Origin: Seminavis robusta
Taxonomy: Eukaryota > Bacillariophyta > Bacillariophyceae > Naviculales > Naviculaceae
Length of the DNA stretch: 64,000 nt
Direction of reading: 5' to 3'
Assembly: GCA_903772945.1 (NCBI GenBank)
Contig: CAICTM010000002.1
Location: 62,001-126,000, forward strand
The position numbers and the translations under genes are program-made. Shown here piece after piece: positions 30,901 to 43,034 of the stretch. The first letter of the stretch is position 1; each line of letters begins with the position of its first letter. The notes beneath the pieces are model-generated. The model was not told where the DNA came from. It did no database searches and saw only the letters and a list, made by a program, of their open reading frames with translations.

Positions 30901-33900
30901 TCAACGATGTAAACTGCGCTGGAGACGTGTACCACGTGCATTCGTCTGTATCGTAATCTAGCCATCGTTCATCGTTGTGCCAACCTTTGTTCTCTTCGTC
31001 AGTCGTAGCGTAGAACAAAGTAGCAAGGGAAAATCTTTGGCGTCTCTTCCAGTCAGGGTAGTCATCTAGATTTGGATCGTTCTTGAGCCATTGGAAGCCA
31101 TCATACTGTGGCGATTCTCTATCGTTTCTGATCTTGTCTGTCGTGTATTCTGGCAAATCAACCACTTGCTTTATGCTCTCTGGTGTCTCCCATGGACGAC
31201 TGGGCGCCAACTGAAGACCGTCCAGTCCCCCCGAACGACTGGTGTCATCGCTGTGATCTTTGTTGAAAATGCCCAACGCCAACATAATGATCAGGAAAAG
31301 AAGGGAAGCCAGGCAGAATCCACAGCAGAAAGTGAGCAAAAGCATCATCCTTTGCTTGTCAACTGGCTTGGCGGGGCTGTCTTTGTGCTGGTAGTCCTCT
31401 TCGGCGTTGTGTGAGTGGGAGCGTCCCCATGCATGCTCCTCGTCGTATCGTTCTTCGAGACCAATAGCCCTTGCAATGTCATCTATCACGAGTTCGGTCT
31501 CGCTTTGAGAGCTGGACATTCGAAACGGTGCAGGCGCTGGTGGCGGATAGACTACGCTGTGCTCCGACCACGACTGCTCTTCGACCTCGACTGTAGCGGA
31601 GTCTCCCTCGTCGTCATCTTCATCACTTGTGCCTTGTTCCTCGTTTGCGTCATCATTGACGCCGGGGAGACTAAGAGCACGCGAATCACCACCAATGGGA
31701 ACAATGGCGCTAGAAGCAGCGGGAACAATGGCGCTAGAAGCAGCGGGAACCATGGCGCTAGAAGCAACGGGAACCATGGCACTAGGAGCAGCGGGAACAA
31801 TGGCGCGGGAAGCAGCGGGAACAATCGCACCTGTAAGGTCGTCAGAGGGTTTGTTCTCACCGTCAACAACATTCCCTTCGTCTCTAGTTTTTTGGGTGGT
31901 GTCTTCCTCAGAGTCTCCCAAAGCAGCAATGGCTCTGTTCGTTTCTACTCCCAAACTGGTATCTTCCTCTTCTCCCTTGCCATCCTCAGTGTCTCCTCGA
32001 GCCACACTAGCCTCAACTGTTTCTCTAGAGGAATGTTCCAGCTCCAAGCCGCTGCCTTCACCGCTCGCTCTGGCTTGATCCAAGAACTCCCCAGTCGCGA
32101 GTAGAGTTTTTTCGTCGTCTTCGCTGTCGTGAACGTTATCTTCGCTAGCTTCGATTTCAGAGTCCACAACAGATATGTCGTCCGCTTCAGCTTTCTCACT
32201 AGCGGAACCAAAGGCTATCTCAAACTCTTCTTCGTCTGCACCCATTTGCTGCTCATCCGCTTCTGCATCCTGCATCGCCTCGTCGTCCTGGTTTCCGGTT
32301 GTGAGAGCAGCTGCCGTAGCTATGCCAGTCCCGGCCATGACGGCTGCAGCAAGTGCTGCACCCTTTTTGTTCGCGTAATTGTCGCTCGCCTCCGAGTCTG
32401 CATCATTCTCGCCTTGTTTGTGTTTTTCCACATTTTGACTAGTCATGATATCTCCCTCGGGCGAGGCATCCTGATTTTGCGCGGCGCTTTCAGTAGTATC
32501 TGCCGCAGGAGTACCTTCAATTGGAGCCAAACCATCAGCTGGGGGAATGCTTGCACTGTCCTTCTGCGAGGGCAGCTCGCCTGTTTGCCCTGTCTCCTTG
32601 TCATCTTTCTCCTCCCCTTCTTCCATTTCCAGCACTGTGGATGCATCTTTGGCTGGAGCCAAACCATCAGGAGGGACGAATTCAATGTCCTGTTGTGACG
32701 ATGATGTCTCTCCCTGTTTCCCAGTTTCCTCGTCACTTTGCTCGTCAACACTGTCCTTGGAAACATTTGAATCTTCATGCTGGGGAACTGTTTCACTTCC
32801 AGTGATGATGTCTTCTTGCTGCGGTGGCACATCTGGAGCGTTCTCCTCTCTGTCGGTTTCCACTTCGGGCACATCTTCGGGTAAAGAATGGTTGGCGGTC
32901 CCAGTCTCTTCCCGAGAGCTGGCCCTCTCAACGTTACCTTGCTCATCAGCACTACTTGTAGTATCCGTTGGAAGTGTTGAAGTGTGCCTTGCAACTGCAA
33001 CTGACTGACTCATACTGTCTTGCTGCTGCTGCTGCGGCTGTGGAAAAATAGATGACATCCTGCTTTCCGCTTCAAGTTCTGCAGCAGGTGGTTCCCTAGT
33101 TGCCCCTTCTGGAGGTACATATTCAATGTCAGTCATGTGCGGAGGTACAAATACAATGTCGGGCGATGGGGGGACGAATACAATGTCGCTTGGTGTCTCT
33201 CCGTCCTCGGTACTATTTTGAGGACCATCCTGAGCCGACCTCGTGGCATCTGTGCCAACATTAACATTGGCTTGCATGTCTTCTTCGCCGTGCTGTTCCC
33301 TGATGGTGGTATCGTCTACCTCTTTGGTGACTTTGGAATCCAAGAACGCATCGTCCACAAGACGAATGTCTGACGTTCGGCTGAAATCGGAGCGGACTGA
33401 TTTGGCCGTGTCTGCGTCTCCGGAAACCGTGGGCAACAGTTCGGTTTGAGGAGGAGGAGCAAAGAGACTAGGTAGTTTTTGCAAGTCCATGTCATGGTGG
33501 TCTTCCTCGAGATCTTCTTCCGATTCGCCTTCCTCTCCCTCGAGCAGCCCCCGGCCCAAAAGTCCGGTATCCTGGTCTCTATGGTCATCGACAGTGTCAC
33601 TCAGAATGAATAGGTCCGAGACACGGCGGAAACTCGTTTCGGAAGTGCGTCCCACAGAAAGTGTGCTCTCGCTCGGCTCCTCCTCCGTCGGTTGTACCGG
33701 TACTAGTACGGGTGTGTCTTGTACGTCCTCGCTTGTTGTTTTCTTCTTTTTCTTTTGCTTCATTGTGGTCGTTGTTTCTTCATCAGCAGGTTGTGCCTGT
33801 TCCGTTTCTTCCCCCCGTTTCTTTTTCTTTTTCTTCTTCTTGGATGGCTCCTGGTCATCTTCCTCTTCATCTTCTTCTTGGACACAATCCTCCATGGCTT

Positions 33901-34333
33901 GATCCTCTGTCTGTTCTACCTCTTCTTCTTCTTCTTGCTGCTTGTTTTTGCTCTTCTTTTTCTTGGTGGATGGCTCCTCTTGAGTTTCAGCTAAGGCTTC
34001 AGCTTCATCATCCTCTTCATCTTCATCTTCCAGCTGCTCTACATGTACTTCAGCTCCTTCATCGTCTTCCTGACGCTTTTTCTTCTTTTTCTTTTTCTTC
34101 TTTTTCTTCTTTTTGGTTGATTCATCTTCGTCTTCGTCTTCATCTTCATCTTCAGTGTCTCCAAGTTCCTCAGCTTCCTCAGCTTGCTCAGCTTGCTCAG
34201 CTTGCTCAGCTTGATCTTCTTGATCTTCTTGCAGCTCTTGAAGCTCTTCTTCAGCTTCTTCAGCTTCTTCTTGCCCTGACTTGCTCTTGCTCTTGCTCTT
34301 GCTCTTCTTGCTCTTGCTCTTTTTCTTGCCCAT
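27988..34333 (-). CDS. LRR receptor-like membrane protein, 8 exons
   Basis: Exons: 34333-30766, 30679-30294, 30210-30093, 30013-29785, 29697-29509, 29435-29141, 29045-28623 and 28533-27988. All are joined at GT-AG sites in matching phase, giving 1,917 residues. Residues 1 to about 990 are a highly charged, low-complexity segment: Lys and Glu/Asp blocks, repeats of DIVFVPP/DIEYVPP/DIEFVPP, and AIVPAASS repeats. One membrane helix (MMLLLTFCCGFCLASLLFLI) lies at about 995-1020. Beyond it are an LRR N-cap-like stretch (LATLFYATT...W.N) and about 20-25 leucine-rich repeats of the plant-type LxxLxLxxNxLxGxIPxELGxL. The repeats end in a Cys cap (HDCSESFCGCNCDC). A type II arrangement, with charged part inside and LRRs outside, is inferred and resembles other diatom LRR proteins. 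No kinase domain is present, so signalling would need partners. Alternative splicing at LRR borders is possible. Confidence 0.88.
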
Positions 34334-35103
34334 CTTAATTAATAAGATTGTCTCACTATCTATACTATACTATACTATACTATACGCCAATTGCAAGCTT
34401 AAGTCCAAGGATTGAGAATGGCTGAATATTAGCTAGTTAGCTAGCTAGGCTTGAGAAGTGAGAAGGAAACAATGAAGAAATGATCGTTAGCACATTGCTT
34501 GCCCAGCTACTAGCTAGAGCTAGCTAGCTACTGTCTAACTAGATTGCATATCATTATTTGCGTAGTTTCGGATGGACCAAGGCACCTTCCGTACGCTCTG
34601 GCTATAATAGGGATAGCTGTGGCGATCGAAACAGAGATCCATCCAATGCTGCGCTGCGGCTTGCAAGCGGAAGATCTTGGGTTTTCCAATGACCGCACCA
34701 CCGTTTGGATATAAACCAGAAAAGCTAGTTTGATGATGGCGTGACCACATTCAGTCCGCTTTTCTTTGCCAGACTCGAAATAAACAAAAACTTGATTTCA
34801 AAGTGTAGCTTTCCCATGCGACGACGGGATATCTATTTTCATGGCTGCGCTCCGCGACCTAGCTAGCTACGATAGTTATTATTATCTCTAGAGAGTAGGA
34901 TACCTGACTTTGGCTACAACTTTATTTTCCATTGTTAATTATTTAAAAACTCGCAATTAGACTACATGTACAATTATCACTCATGCTACTACTATCATAA
35001 TATATTTTTCCAACCCAACAAACTGAACAAACTAATTTTAAAGCTTGGATCCTGACCACAAATTGACACGTCCAAGTGCATGCGCAAGCGCACAACTCTA
35101 TTT
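34334..35103. other. Intergenic region, no gene seen
   Basis: Begins with (TATAC)n at about 34362-34385 in the LRR 5' flank. It also holds CTAGCTAG clusters near 34435 and 34510 and is AT-rich near 34920-35030. Confidence 0.5.
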
Positions 35104-36333
35104 TTACTTTTGATTGTTGAGTATCATCATGGCCAAAAGTGCCGTGACGGCCGCTGCCGTATACCAGTGCAGGGGGTGCAAATCTGCATTGGTGGTTGTA
35201 TTGTTGTTGATAGTAGTGGTTGTTGCAAGTGTCCTGTCTTGTGGATGTCCCTTGATATGAAACTGTTCAAAGAGACGTACCAGATTTCGTTCTAGCATGG
35301 CCACGGTGACCTTTCCGACCATGGGCACGTAAACGACTCCTGGAATTTGCAGCAACGCTTGTTCATCAACATTTTTGTAGGACGCCACATTGACGACGGT
35401 AGTATTGGGTTGCACCCATTCGGTGGGAAGACGGTAGTTTTTGGTGGGGACTCCGGTCACGACAATGTTGGACTGTGAAAATGAAAAGGATGAAAAAGAG
35501 ATGAGATGAAATAAAACGAATGGAACGTTTCTTTGGATCTGATTAGTATGCATGGGTGTGTATTCTAGTAGTGGACTTACCTCCCTGACACAATCTTCAG
35601 GAGTGGTTCCTGGAGGACACTTTTGGAGTCTTCCTCCTTCAAAAATGAATATGGAGTTGATATCAATGGAGTAAACTTTGGCTCCATCATTGGCCAACAT
35701 GGCCGCGAGAGGTCTTCCTACAATTTCAGATCGGTTGATGACGGAAACGACTTTTCCTTGCATGTGTTTTCCAATGGGCTTGGTTTCGTCGTAGCAGCCG
35801 GGACAGTGTTCGAGTATTTTGACGACGGAAAGTGCCGTACAGGGCAGCAAGCATTTCTGCTGATTGCGTGGATAATCGAGAAATCGTACGTTTCGGAAAA
35901 GGTTGGTTCGATAAAGATGGCAGAGTCCCTCGACATCGCATTGGTGGGACACGGAGTCCCGCAAGTAGTCGTCCTGACTGGCGCCGCTGAAAGACTCTTC
36001 CTGGCCGAAGATGGGATAGTAGACGATGATTCCGTGGACGCGTGGATCGTCATTGGCGTCTAGCAAGGTGGCTTCCACGTCCAAGGGTTGACAAGTCCTT
36101 AGCTCGTACCGTAAGCCGTCATTGCGACACGCTTTGCCCGTCCATTCGGCGTACTTTTTAGCAGCGGGGTCTTCATTCGCCAGTAAACCCACCAGCAACG
36201 GAGCATCCACGCCCTCCGATTTCCACGCTGCCACTTTCGCTTGAATCTCTTCACGAAACGGCTTGGCGATCACGGACGCATCCACCTTGATTCCCGCGGT
36301 CGAAGATTTCTCGATTATCACGGCGCTACTCAT
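35104..36333 (-). CDS. Methylenetetrahydrofolate dehydrogenase, MTD1 type, tail-anchored
   Basis: Exons 36333-35581 and 35472-35104. The 108-nt intron has donor GTAAGT, a TACTAATC branch-like site and a CACAG acceptor. Its length is a multiple of three and it lacks stops, so the frame runs through it and would add 36 residues if unspliced. The spliced protein is 373 residues. Catalytic and substrate part: KKYAEWTGKACRNDG, HGIIVYYPIFG, SHQCDVEGL, LPCTALSVVKILE. NAD-binding part: GKVVSVINRSEIVGRPLAAM and NIVVTGVPTKNY. The layout is that of fungal NAD-dependent MTD1 (about 320 residues), not the bifunctional FolD. It would oxidise 5,10-methylene-THF to methenyl-THF in one-carbon metabolism. An added tail ends in a hydrophobic helix (WYTAAAVTALLAMMIL) five residues from the end, a predicted tail anchor that fungal MTD1 lacks. 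Confidence 0.88.
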   Translation of the reverse strand: MSSAVIIEKSSTAGIKVDASVIAKPFREEIQAKVAAWKSEGVDAPLLVGLLANEDPAAKKYAEWTGKACRNDGLRYELRTCQPLDVEATLLDANDDPRVHGIIVYYPIFGQEESFSGASQDDYLRDSVSHQCDVEGLCHLYRTNLFRNVRFLDYPRNQQKCLLPCTALSVVKILEHCPGCYDETKPIGKHMQGKVVSVINRSEIVGRPLAAMLANDGAKVYSIDINSIFIFEGGRLQKCPPGTTPEDCVREVSPLLEYTPMHTNQIQRNVPFVLFHLISFSSFSFSQSNIVVTGVPTKNYRLPTEWVQPNTTVVNVASYKNVDEQALLQIPGVVYVPMVGKVTVAMLERNLVRLFEQFHIKGHPQDRTLATTTTINNNTTTNADLHPLHWYTAAAVTALLAMMILNNQK

Positions 36334-37253
36334 ACTGACTTACTGAATTACTGAAGTACTGACTGACTTACTTTCTTATGGAATAGAATAGACTGAGTGA
36401 CAAGAAAAGACAAAGACTAAGACTTGTCTTATGCGATATCGATAGATGCAACCTCTCTTCTATAGCTACTAGCTAGCTAGTACTATAGAAGCTACCGTTC
36501 AAGGATGGCAGAAAAAAGAAAAATGAGTGGATGGTGATGGCGGCAGTCTTTGTTGGATGTGGATGGATGTTCTGAACCTTATTTTATTTAGATCGGGGTT
36601 CGGGTTCCGATGGCTCGAAAATTCAATAACCGCTAACCCTATGCAAAACGTTGAGGAAAATGCATTAGATTGGGGATTGGGGATTATCATACTCACCTGG
36701 CACTGGAATGACTGAATATTTCCTCAACCACCGGAGATCCAGCGTTCATGTGAGGGCTCACAAAGACCGGCCGACTACACCGCGCTGGACCAACCTCGAC
36801 CGCTCTCTTTACCGACCTTTTACCGTCTTCAACAGCTCAGCTCTGTTGGCGACCTCCCTCTACAATCTGCTCTTGCGTGCTGGCCATCTCGTTCTTTCAG
36901 GAAGGTGGGGATACATCCTTGTCTAATAATAAAAGGTAAAAAAAAATTTGAAGTTTGTTTGTCTTCTATCTTTTGGGAATTGATTATCATTCTATAAACT
37001 GCTATTGCATAATGCATAGTAGGCTGGCCCCTTGCTCTGTGCCTGACAACATATCAAATCAAATCAAATCAAATCACACCTCTTTCTTTCTGTCCTCCTC
37101 GCCCTCCAAATTTAAATAGAATCCTAAACTTAGCACCTGACATCTTCCTGTATGGCTTGGCTTCTATTTTACAGCCACTGCCTTAGCTTAGCTAAGCCAC
37201 ACTACAGCTACCTGGTACCGTGCAGCTATGCCAGTGTGTTTCATCTATCTGAA
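36334..37253. other. Intergenic region, no gene seen
   Basis: Contains a (CAAAT)n run at about 37050-37076 and CTAG words near 36465-36480. No coding similarity was recognised. Confidence 0.5.
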
Positions 37254-39854
37254 CTAAGCCGGTTCCGGCCGATCTCCATGGCCCAGCCGAGCCCAAATTC
37301 GGGTGAAAAACTCCCGCTCCTTGCCAGCTGCAAACGATGGTGTCGCCCCAGATGGTAATGACGCGGATGCTGCTGAGGCTGGGGCAACAGCAGCTGGCAC
37401 ACCTCCTTCGGAAGAACTCTTGCCTTCCTCCTGTTGCTCCTGATCCTGATCATCTTGATCTTGCTGCTCTTCAAACTCCACTAATCTTTCCTTAACTTCG
37501 GGAGGACACAAAGCGCATCGACCCAAATGATCGTGCAAATCAGGTATCTTAGTCGGCAACGTTCGTCGACGAGCAGGAAAGATACGCGAAAGACCCAACC
37601 ATCCAGGCTTCGCACAGTAACGACAACCAAACCCAGGGAGACCCAAGCGGAGACTCTTGCGATTGCCCACTCGTTCAGCAGAAGACAACCGTACACGCTG
37701 CACGTGGCCCAACAAAAAGTACCAGTAGTCACCCAACGGATGGCCCTTCAGGAGCTCCTTGTCTTCCGGCAACACCAACGGAATATCGGCATCATCCCGT
37801 TCCAGACCCAAACTTGCCACTGTATCACTGTTGTGCCCAAATGGAGGGATACGGGCGGCAGCAGTACGGCTACCATCGTCAATCTGGATACCCTGCGATG
37901 TATTCACCATACCAATCCGACGGGCAGCGTGCATCCAGTAATTCTTGGAATCAGATGCTCCTGACATACATACATACATTGGTGCAACGTATAAAGTTAG
38001 AAACTCTTGAACGAACCAAGCAGTACTGGTACGCTATGGTATGGTATCCGTCATGTTATGCATGCACTTACCTTGATTGTTTTTGGACTTGTATTCTCTG
38101 AATTGTTCTTTTTGAGGACTTGGAATGGATTCACAGGCGGGCCAATGATCACGCAGCATCATGGTGAAACTTTGGTAAATCTGCGGGACGCTGCTGGGAA
38201 AGGCACTGCTGCGACTGGCTCGTGAACTGGGTGGCAAATGAGCGCAATATCGACAACGGATACCCACTTGCTGGGTTGCCAAATGCTTGCTGTTATTGCG
38301 AACTCGCACGTCTTCATTGGTGGCCCGGAATACTTCTAGTATCTCTTGTCGAATAAAGCACTGGAATTCCGATAGCCAATTCTGGTCTTCATCGATAGCC
38401 AAGGACACGAATGCTCGTTGACTGTAGTGTGGCGTGGGTGCTGCTTCTTCGACGGGGGGCAATGCGGCGGGCAGAGCACCGGCCACGGCCAATGTGGCTT
38501 CTTGCGGAGGACCACGTCGGACGTGTTCTCGTGCTTCAGTTAATGCGCTTGCGGCTGAAGAAGCAGCTCTGGGTCGCTTGCTGGGAGGTTGTGGTGAAGA
38601 GGACGGCGGGGAGGATTTCTTGCGTGCCCGAGGATTGCTACCATCTCGTCCGGGTGGAGCAGGTGCGGCAATCAACTCTCTTGTGGAGTTAGATTCTTGG
38701 CTGCCAGGAACATGCTGTTGCCTCCAGTTTGCAGCCGCTGCCAACAAGTGTTGTTCCGCTCCACCTCCTGCTTCTCTTGTTGATGCGGTGGCGCCCCCGC
38801 CCCCGCCACTTCCCATCATGAGCCTTCGAGTGGAGTCCAATTGCATCATTTGTGACTGCTGTTGTGACTGCTGTTGGATAGCCATGAGCTGTGCCATTCG
38901 CATTTGTGCTTGAATGTTGGAGGAAGAGGACGCAGATGATGCACTTACACTTGGAATGGGTGATCCTAGCGATGGCAGTCCAGCCTGCTGCAGTGACGCC
39001 GGAAAGGAGGGTGCTGCGGCTGGTATTGCAGCTTCTCTAGCACTAGCACTAGCTGCCGATGAAGCTAGAAACTGTTGATTCGCTGGTGCGGCAGCGGCAG
39101 CAAGCCCTGTGAGTGAGGCAGCGAATCCTGCGGATGAGAATCCAGCAATGGAAGGGTTTTGTGCGTGTCTGAGTCTTGCAGCCAGTAATGCAGCCTCTCG
39201 TTCCAAGTTTCCGAGCCTGAGAATGTCGCTTGGGTTTGCGGATGCGGACGCCGAGGTGGCAGCGGTGGTGCCTTGCTGTAGGTTTGGCGGGCCCGGGAAT
39301 CTCCCTGATGCCAACATATTCCGTATCTGTTGTTCTGGGCTGACTCCGGTCCCCGCGTGTGATTGTGATTGTGTTTGTGTTTGTCCAAGCCCCGCCATGG
39401 CTGCCCAGGAAAGGAGTCCCTGTTGGCGGCCTGCAGCCAATGCTTGAGCCTGCGCTTGAACCTGTGCTTGAACCTGAGCCAGGGCTTGATTGTTCATGTT
39501 CATGTTCCTGTTCATACTTCGTGCATGCAATGCAGCTAGAGGATTGAAGAGTCCCTGTTGCTGGTGCTGGCTAGCAGCTGCAAGACTCTGCAGAGATGGG
39601 GAATGTCTGGCAGGTACAGGCTGTGCATAAGGACCAGGTGCAGGAGGATCAGGTGCAGGGGGGTGAGGTGGAGGAGCCTGAGGCTGATCCTGAGGTTGAC
39701 TGACACTCCTTGAGCTTACTGCTTCCCTCTGTCTTTGCAGAGCAGTTTCATAGTGGTTGCTCTCTTCAGAGGCCGAGGAAGCTACCTTTTGTTCCTCCGA
39801 GGTGCTTTCACTGTCACTGGCAGCGCTTCTGCTATGGTCATTGCTTTCCGACAT
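37254..39854 (-). CDS. Two-finger CRYCA (C2HC-like) diatom regulator
   Basis: Exons 39854-38072 and 37960-37254. The 111-nt intron (GTAAGTG...TGTCAG) joins in phase 1 to 829 residues. The Met at 39854 (MSESNDHSRSAASDSES) is chosen because it starts the acidic/Ser segment; the frame is open to 40142. The N-terminal two thirds is Ala/Gln/Ser/Pro-rich, followed by a nuclear-type basic stretch (RARKKSSPPSS). Two related zinc-finger-like units follow. Unit 1, at about 532-575, has IRCRYCAHLPPSSRASRSSA, FPSSVPQIYQSF and HWPAC. Unit 2, at about 708-752, has FGCRYCAKPGW, FPARRRTLPTKIPDLHDHL and CALCP. The intron lies between the units. Paired Cys-x2-Cys with a downstream His and Cys fits metal binding. 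Similar CRYC units recur in diatom nuclear proteins of unknown function. DNA binding is inference. Confidence 0.78.
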
Positions 39855-42800
39855 GATGTCCCCACTTTCCCGTGCTTTCACCACAAGACAGAGCAAAGAT
39901 TTTCTGGTACCTGTTGTCCCAGTAAAATTAAAATTGGAGTAACTGTTGGCCTTGGCCTTGGCCTTGTGGTTGTTCAATTTCAATGCAGATTTCAATATCA
40001 ATGCAGATTTCTTACTGTTACCCTTGCAATTGCTGCCAACAGGCATTGTGTGGAGCAACAGCCACAGCTGGAGCAAGTGCGGGTTCCGTTGAAAGCGGGT
40101 CAAGGTTCGTCTGGTGGATGGAAACGTTCTGATCAGATCCATACTAGGAAATAGCTAGACAACACAAACACAATCACAATCACAATCACAAACCGATACT
40201 GTATTCTGTATTCTGTATGACTTACTTACTCCTTCACTCAATCACTTCACTCGCTAGCGTTGTGCTCTGCCACCGGTGGTATCGGTATATCAGGTTTTCA
40301 GTCCAGTTCAGCACAGTTCAGGTGTTCAGGTGTGGCCAATCAAGTCAAGTCAAGTCAAGTCAATCTTAAAAGTTTTCTCAAGTTTTATGAGCTTTCAGGT
40401 TAGTTAGCTTAGGTTGGGCTGTCTTTGCTATTACTAGCTAGCTACGGTAGCTACCTGGTAGCAAGCACTACTAGCCAGCTAGAATACAATTGAAACCGAT
40501 GATACCCTTGGCTTTACTTTTTCCGTGTGTTGACGATACCGTATTGATGACGACCAAAATGCGATTGCTCCGAGTCTGGATCGGATCATCGGATCCGTCA
40601 GGTCCAAGAGCCCAGGCGAGTGACAGTCTCACACTGCAATCCAAGGTCCAAGGTCCAAGGCACAAGGTCCAAGCCGATAACTAACTACTCAGCTTACTGT
40701 ACAATTCCGAACCAAACCTCGCTTTCTTCGATCGTCTCCAAAAACGGTCTTACACAGGTAGAAACCTACGTGCCACAGTCCAGTACGAACAATTGAGGGC
40801 TCCAAACTCCAAAGGCTACTCGTACTCGAGTACTCAGTAGTACCAGGTAGTAAACTAGCTAGGAGTACCGGTAATAGATCTATCCGAACCTACATACATG
40901 TTGTACATAACTGGCTAGCGAGAAAGCTCCGTAAACAGGGAAAACGTTTACAGAGCTTTTACAGCGCTCCGGGTCTCAAGCTCATCAAGGCCAACTGCCT
41001 CCACGTACATGTACTAGTAATGTCGAGCACACTTTTACAAACCTACAAAATGCGCTGCCAGTAAACACCTTAAATAACAAAGTATTCCCGGCACCTTCTG
41101 TGTTCAACACCATCGATTTCCAGTTAAACCGAATTCGTCAGTATCCACAAATAACAGTAAGTCCACCCCAATACTGCATAGAGAAACTTACTGTATATTG
41201 AACAGTACTGTGAAAGCAGTTTTCACAACCCTAGTCACAGATGGATCTTAGTGGACTCGTGGCGTTCTGATTGTTGATTAATTAACAATTGTACTTGACA
41301 ATGACATAGAGAACACTATTTCAAAAGCCTTCCGTCGATCAAACAGGAAATTCCATTCCGCACGTGCTCTGTAAACTGGCACAATGGTCATGGATTCAAG
41401 TGTTTAGCTTCAAAATACTTTATAATAACGTGGTTCAACAGTGAACGACAATGCAAGGACTGAAGGGCTGGGGTTAATGAAGAAGCCACCTCGCAAAAGG
41501 TCAGTCATCAGAGGATGCAGTGACATTCAAGAGCAATCAACGCATCGTTCAAAAAGGCAAATGAACTTACTTTTTCGACCAGCTAAAGGATGTTGAAGAA
41601 GGATATAGAGACTCTGCTCGATGGTTACAAGTGAATCCCTGTGTAGCTGTGGGCTATAGTTGAGTTGTAGCTTCCTGTGTATACTGTTTCTATCTGGCTT
41701 TGTTCCGGTCCTTGTGCAGATCGCGAGTCGCGACTGCCATGGCTGGTTGGTTGCAAACGTCAGAGATGCGTCTTAGTCAAAATAAATATTATGAGTAAGA
41801 GATTACAGAACGCAAAACCAGATTTAAACTAATTTTGCTGAGCCAGAGTTTCCCGTGTTAGAACCACTTTTTGCTAGTCTCAATCTTGCTCAGGAGCACG
41901 TGAAGTTATTTCTCCAGCTTTCCCCCCACCGACTTACTGCTATTGTGGTTTAGTTCAGCTTGCACATACTAGTCAGCGGAAAGCTGGAGTGCCTTTGCCT
42001 CATCGCATTCTGAACAAGGTGAACTTCCGAACTTCCTTGAAGACTGCATGGGACAGTTTCTATTGCTTTGAGCTTGCTTTGCAAATAACTATCAGTAGTG
42101 GTTTCCTCCCAAATTGGTTAAAAGTTGGTCTATTTGTCCAGTTTGTCTTGCTTATACCAGTGTGAGCCAATCCTACACAGGACTCGACCTTTCTATCAGC
42201 CGTGGATAAAAAAAGTAAGGGTCGTGCTATTATACACGTATCAACTCCAGCGCAGTGGTGGATCATTTCTGGTGCTGGTACGGTACCAGAAGTGCTGGTA
42301 CGAACTCATGGTACTGGTGGTATCGCTGCAAACCTGGCACTCGTGGGCAAGGTGCCAGAGATCCATACCCTTGGACGCTAACGGGCGACGCTCTGTTCTA
42401 CACAAGCAGACTTCGTTCATCGGTTTTTCGTCTCGTCGCTCGCGACCAATACGTAAACTACTACCGTAGTAGTTAGCTAAGGGTGACGCGACACAGCTCG
42501 TGGGGTACGGTACGCATATTCTAGCTAGCCTAGTAGTCGCCCTCTTCACAATCGCTCCAATTTCATCCAGTATTCCTCGCAATCTCGATCAAAGCATTCC
42601 ACCACAGAGCCGATCCCCACACCACATCCATGTTGGCATTCCTCGTGAAAGGATCTTGATGGTTAAAGTGGATTTCAAAAACAGGGTTTTAGGGTCCGTT
42701 CCGAGCATATCCTGAACTTCCCACGTCGCATTTTATTGCAAGGCTCGCAGATTGCAATGCTCGGAAGAGCTTTCTCGAATTTTCACCATTGGTCGAAAGA

Positions 42801-43034
42801 AAGAACGCTCGATAAGCTCAAGCTCCGACTCATGGATAGTAGATGATTTTCTTTCTTATCGTTTTTTTTGTGTGCTTTCCGTTGCCAGAGTTGTGGGGCA
42901 TACCGGTACAGCCTGCTGCTTCCACGTCGTTGCACTGCGCCCCAAAGTTTTAGCTGCGGTACCTCGCAACTAAGGACGAAAGAAGGAGAACAGGCAAAGT
43001 AGACAAAGGCGACCGAGGGGTTCGTTTCAGGAGA
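39855..43034. other. Long intergenic region, no gene seen
   Basis: Simple repeats near the zinc-finger gene: (ACAATC)n at 40165-40190, (GTCAA)n at 40342-40362 and (GGTCCAA)n at 40640-40672. From 40700 to 43030 only short ORFs without family resemblance are present, plus palindromic GTAC/CTAG words. Confidence 0.5.

Noticed and set aside
33661-34338. Plus-strand ORF of 225 codons opposite the LRR exon 1
   Set aside because: Antisense shadow of Lys/Glu-rich codons, giving Leu/Phe/Ser-rich low-complexity sequence.
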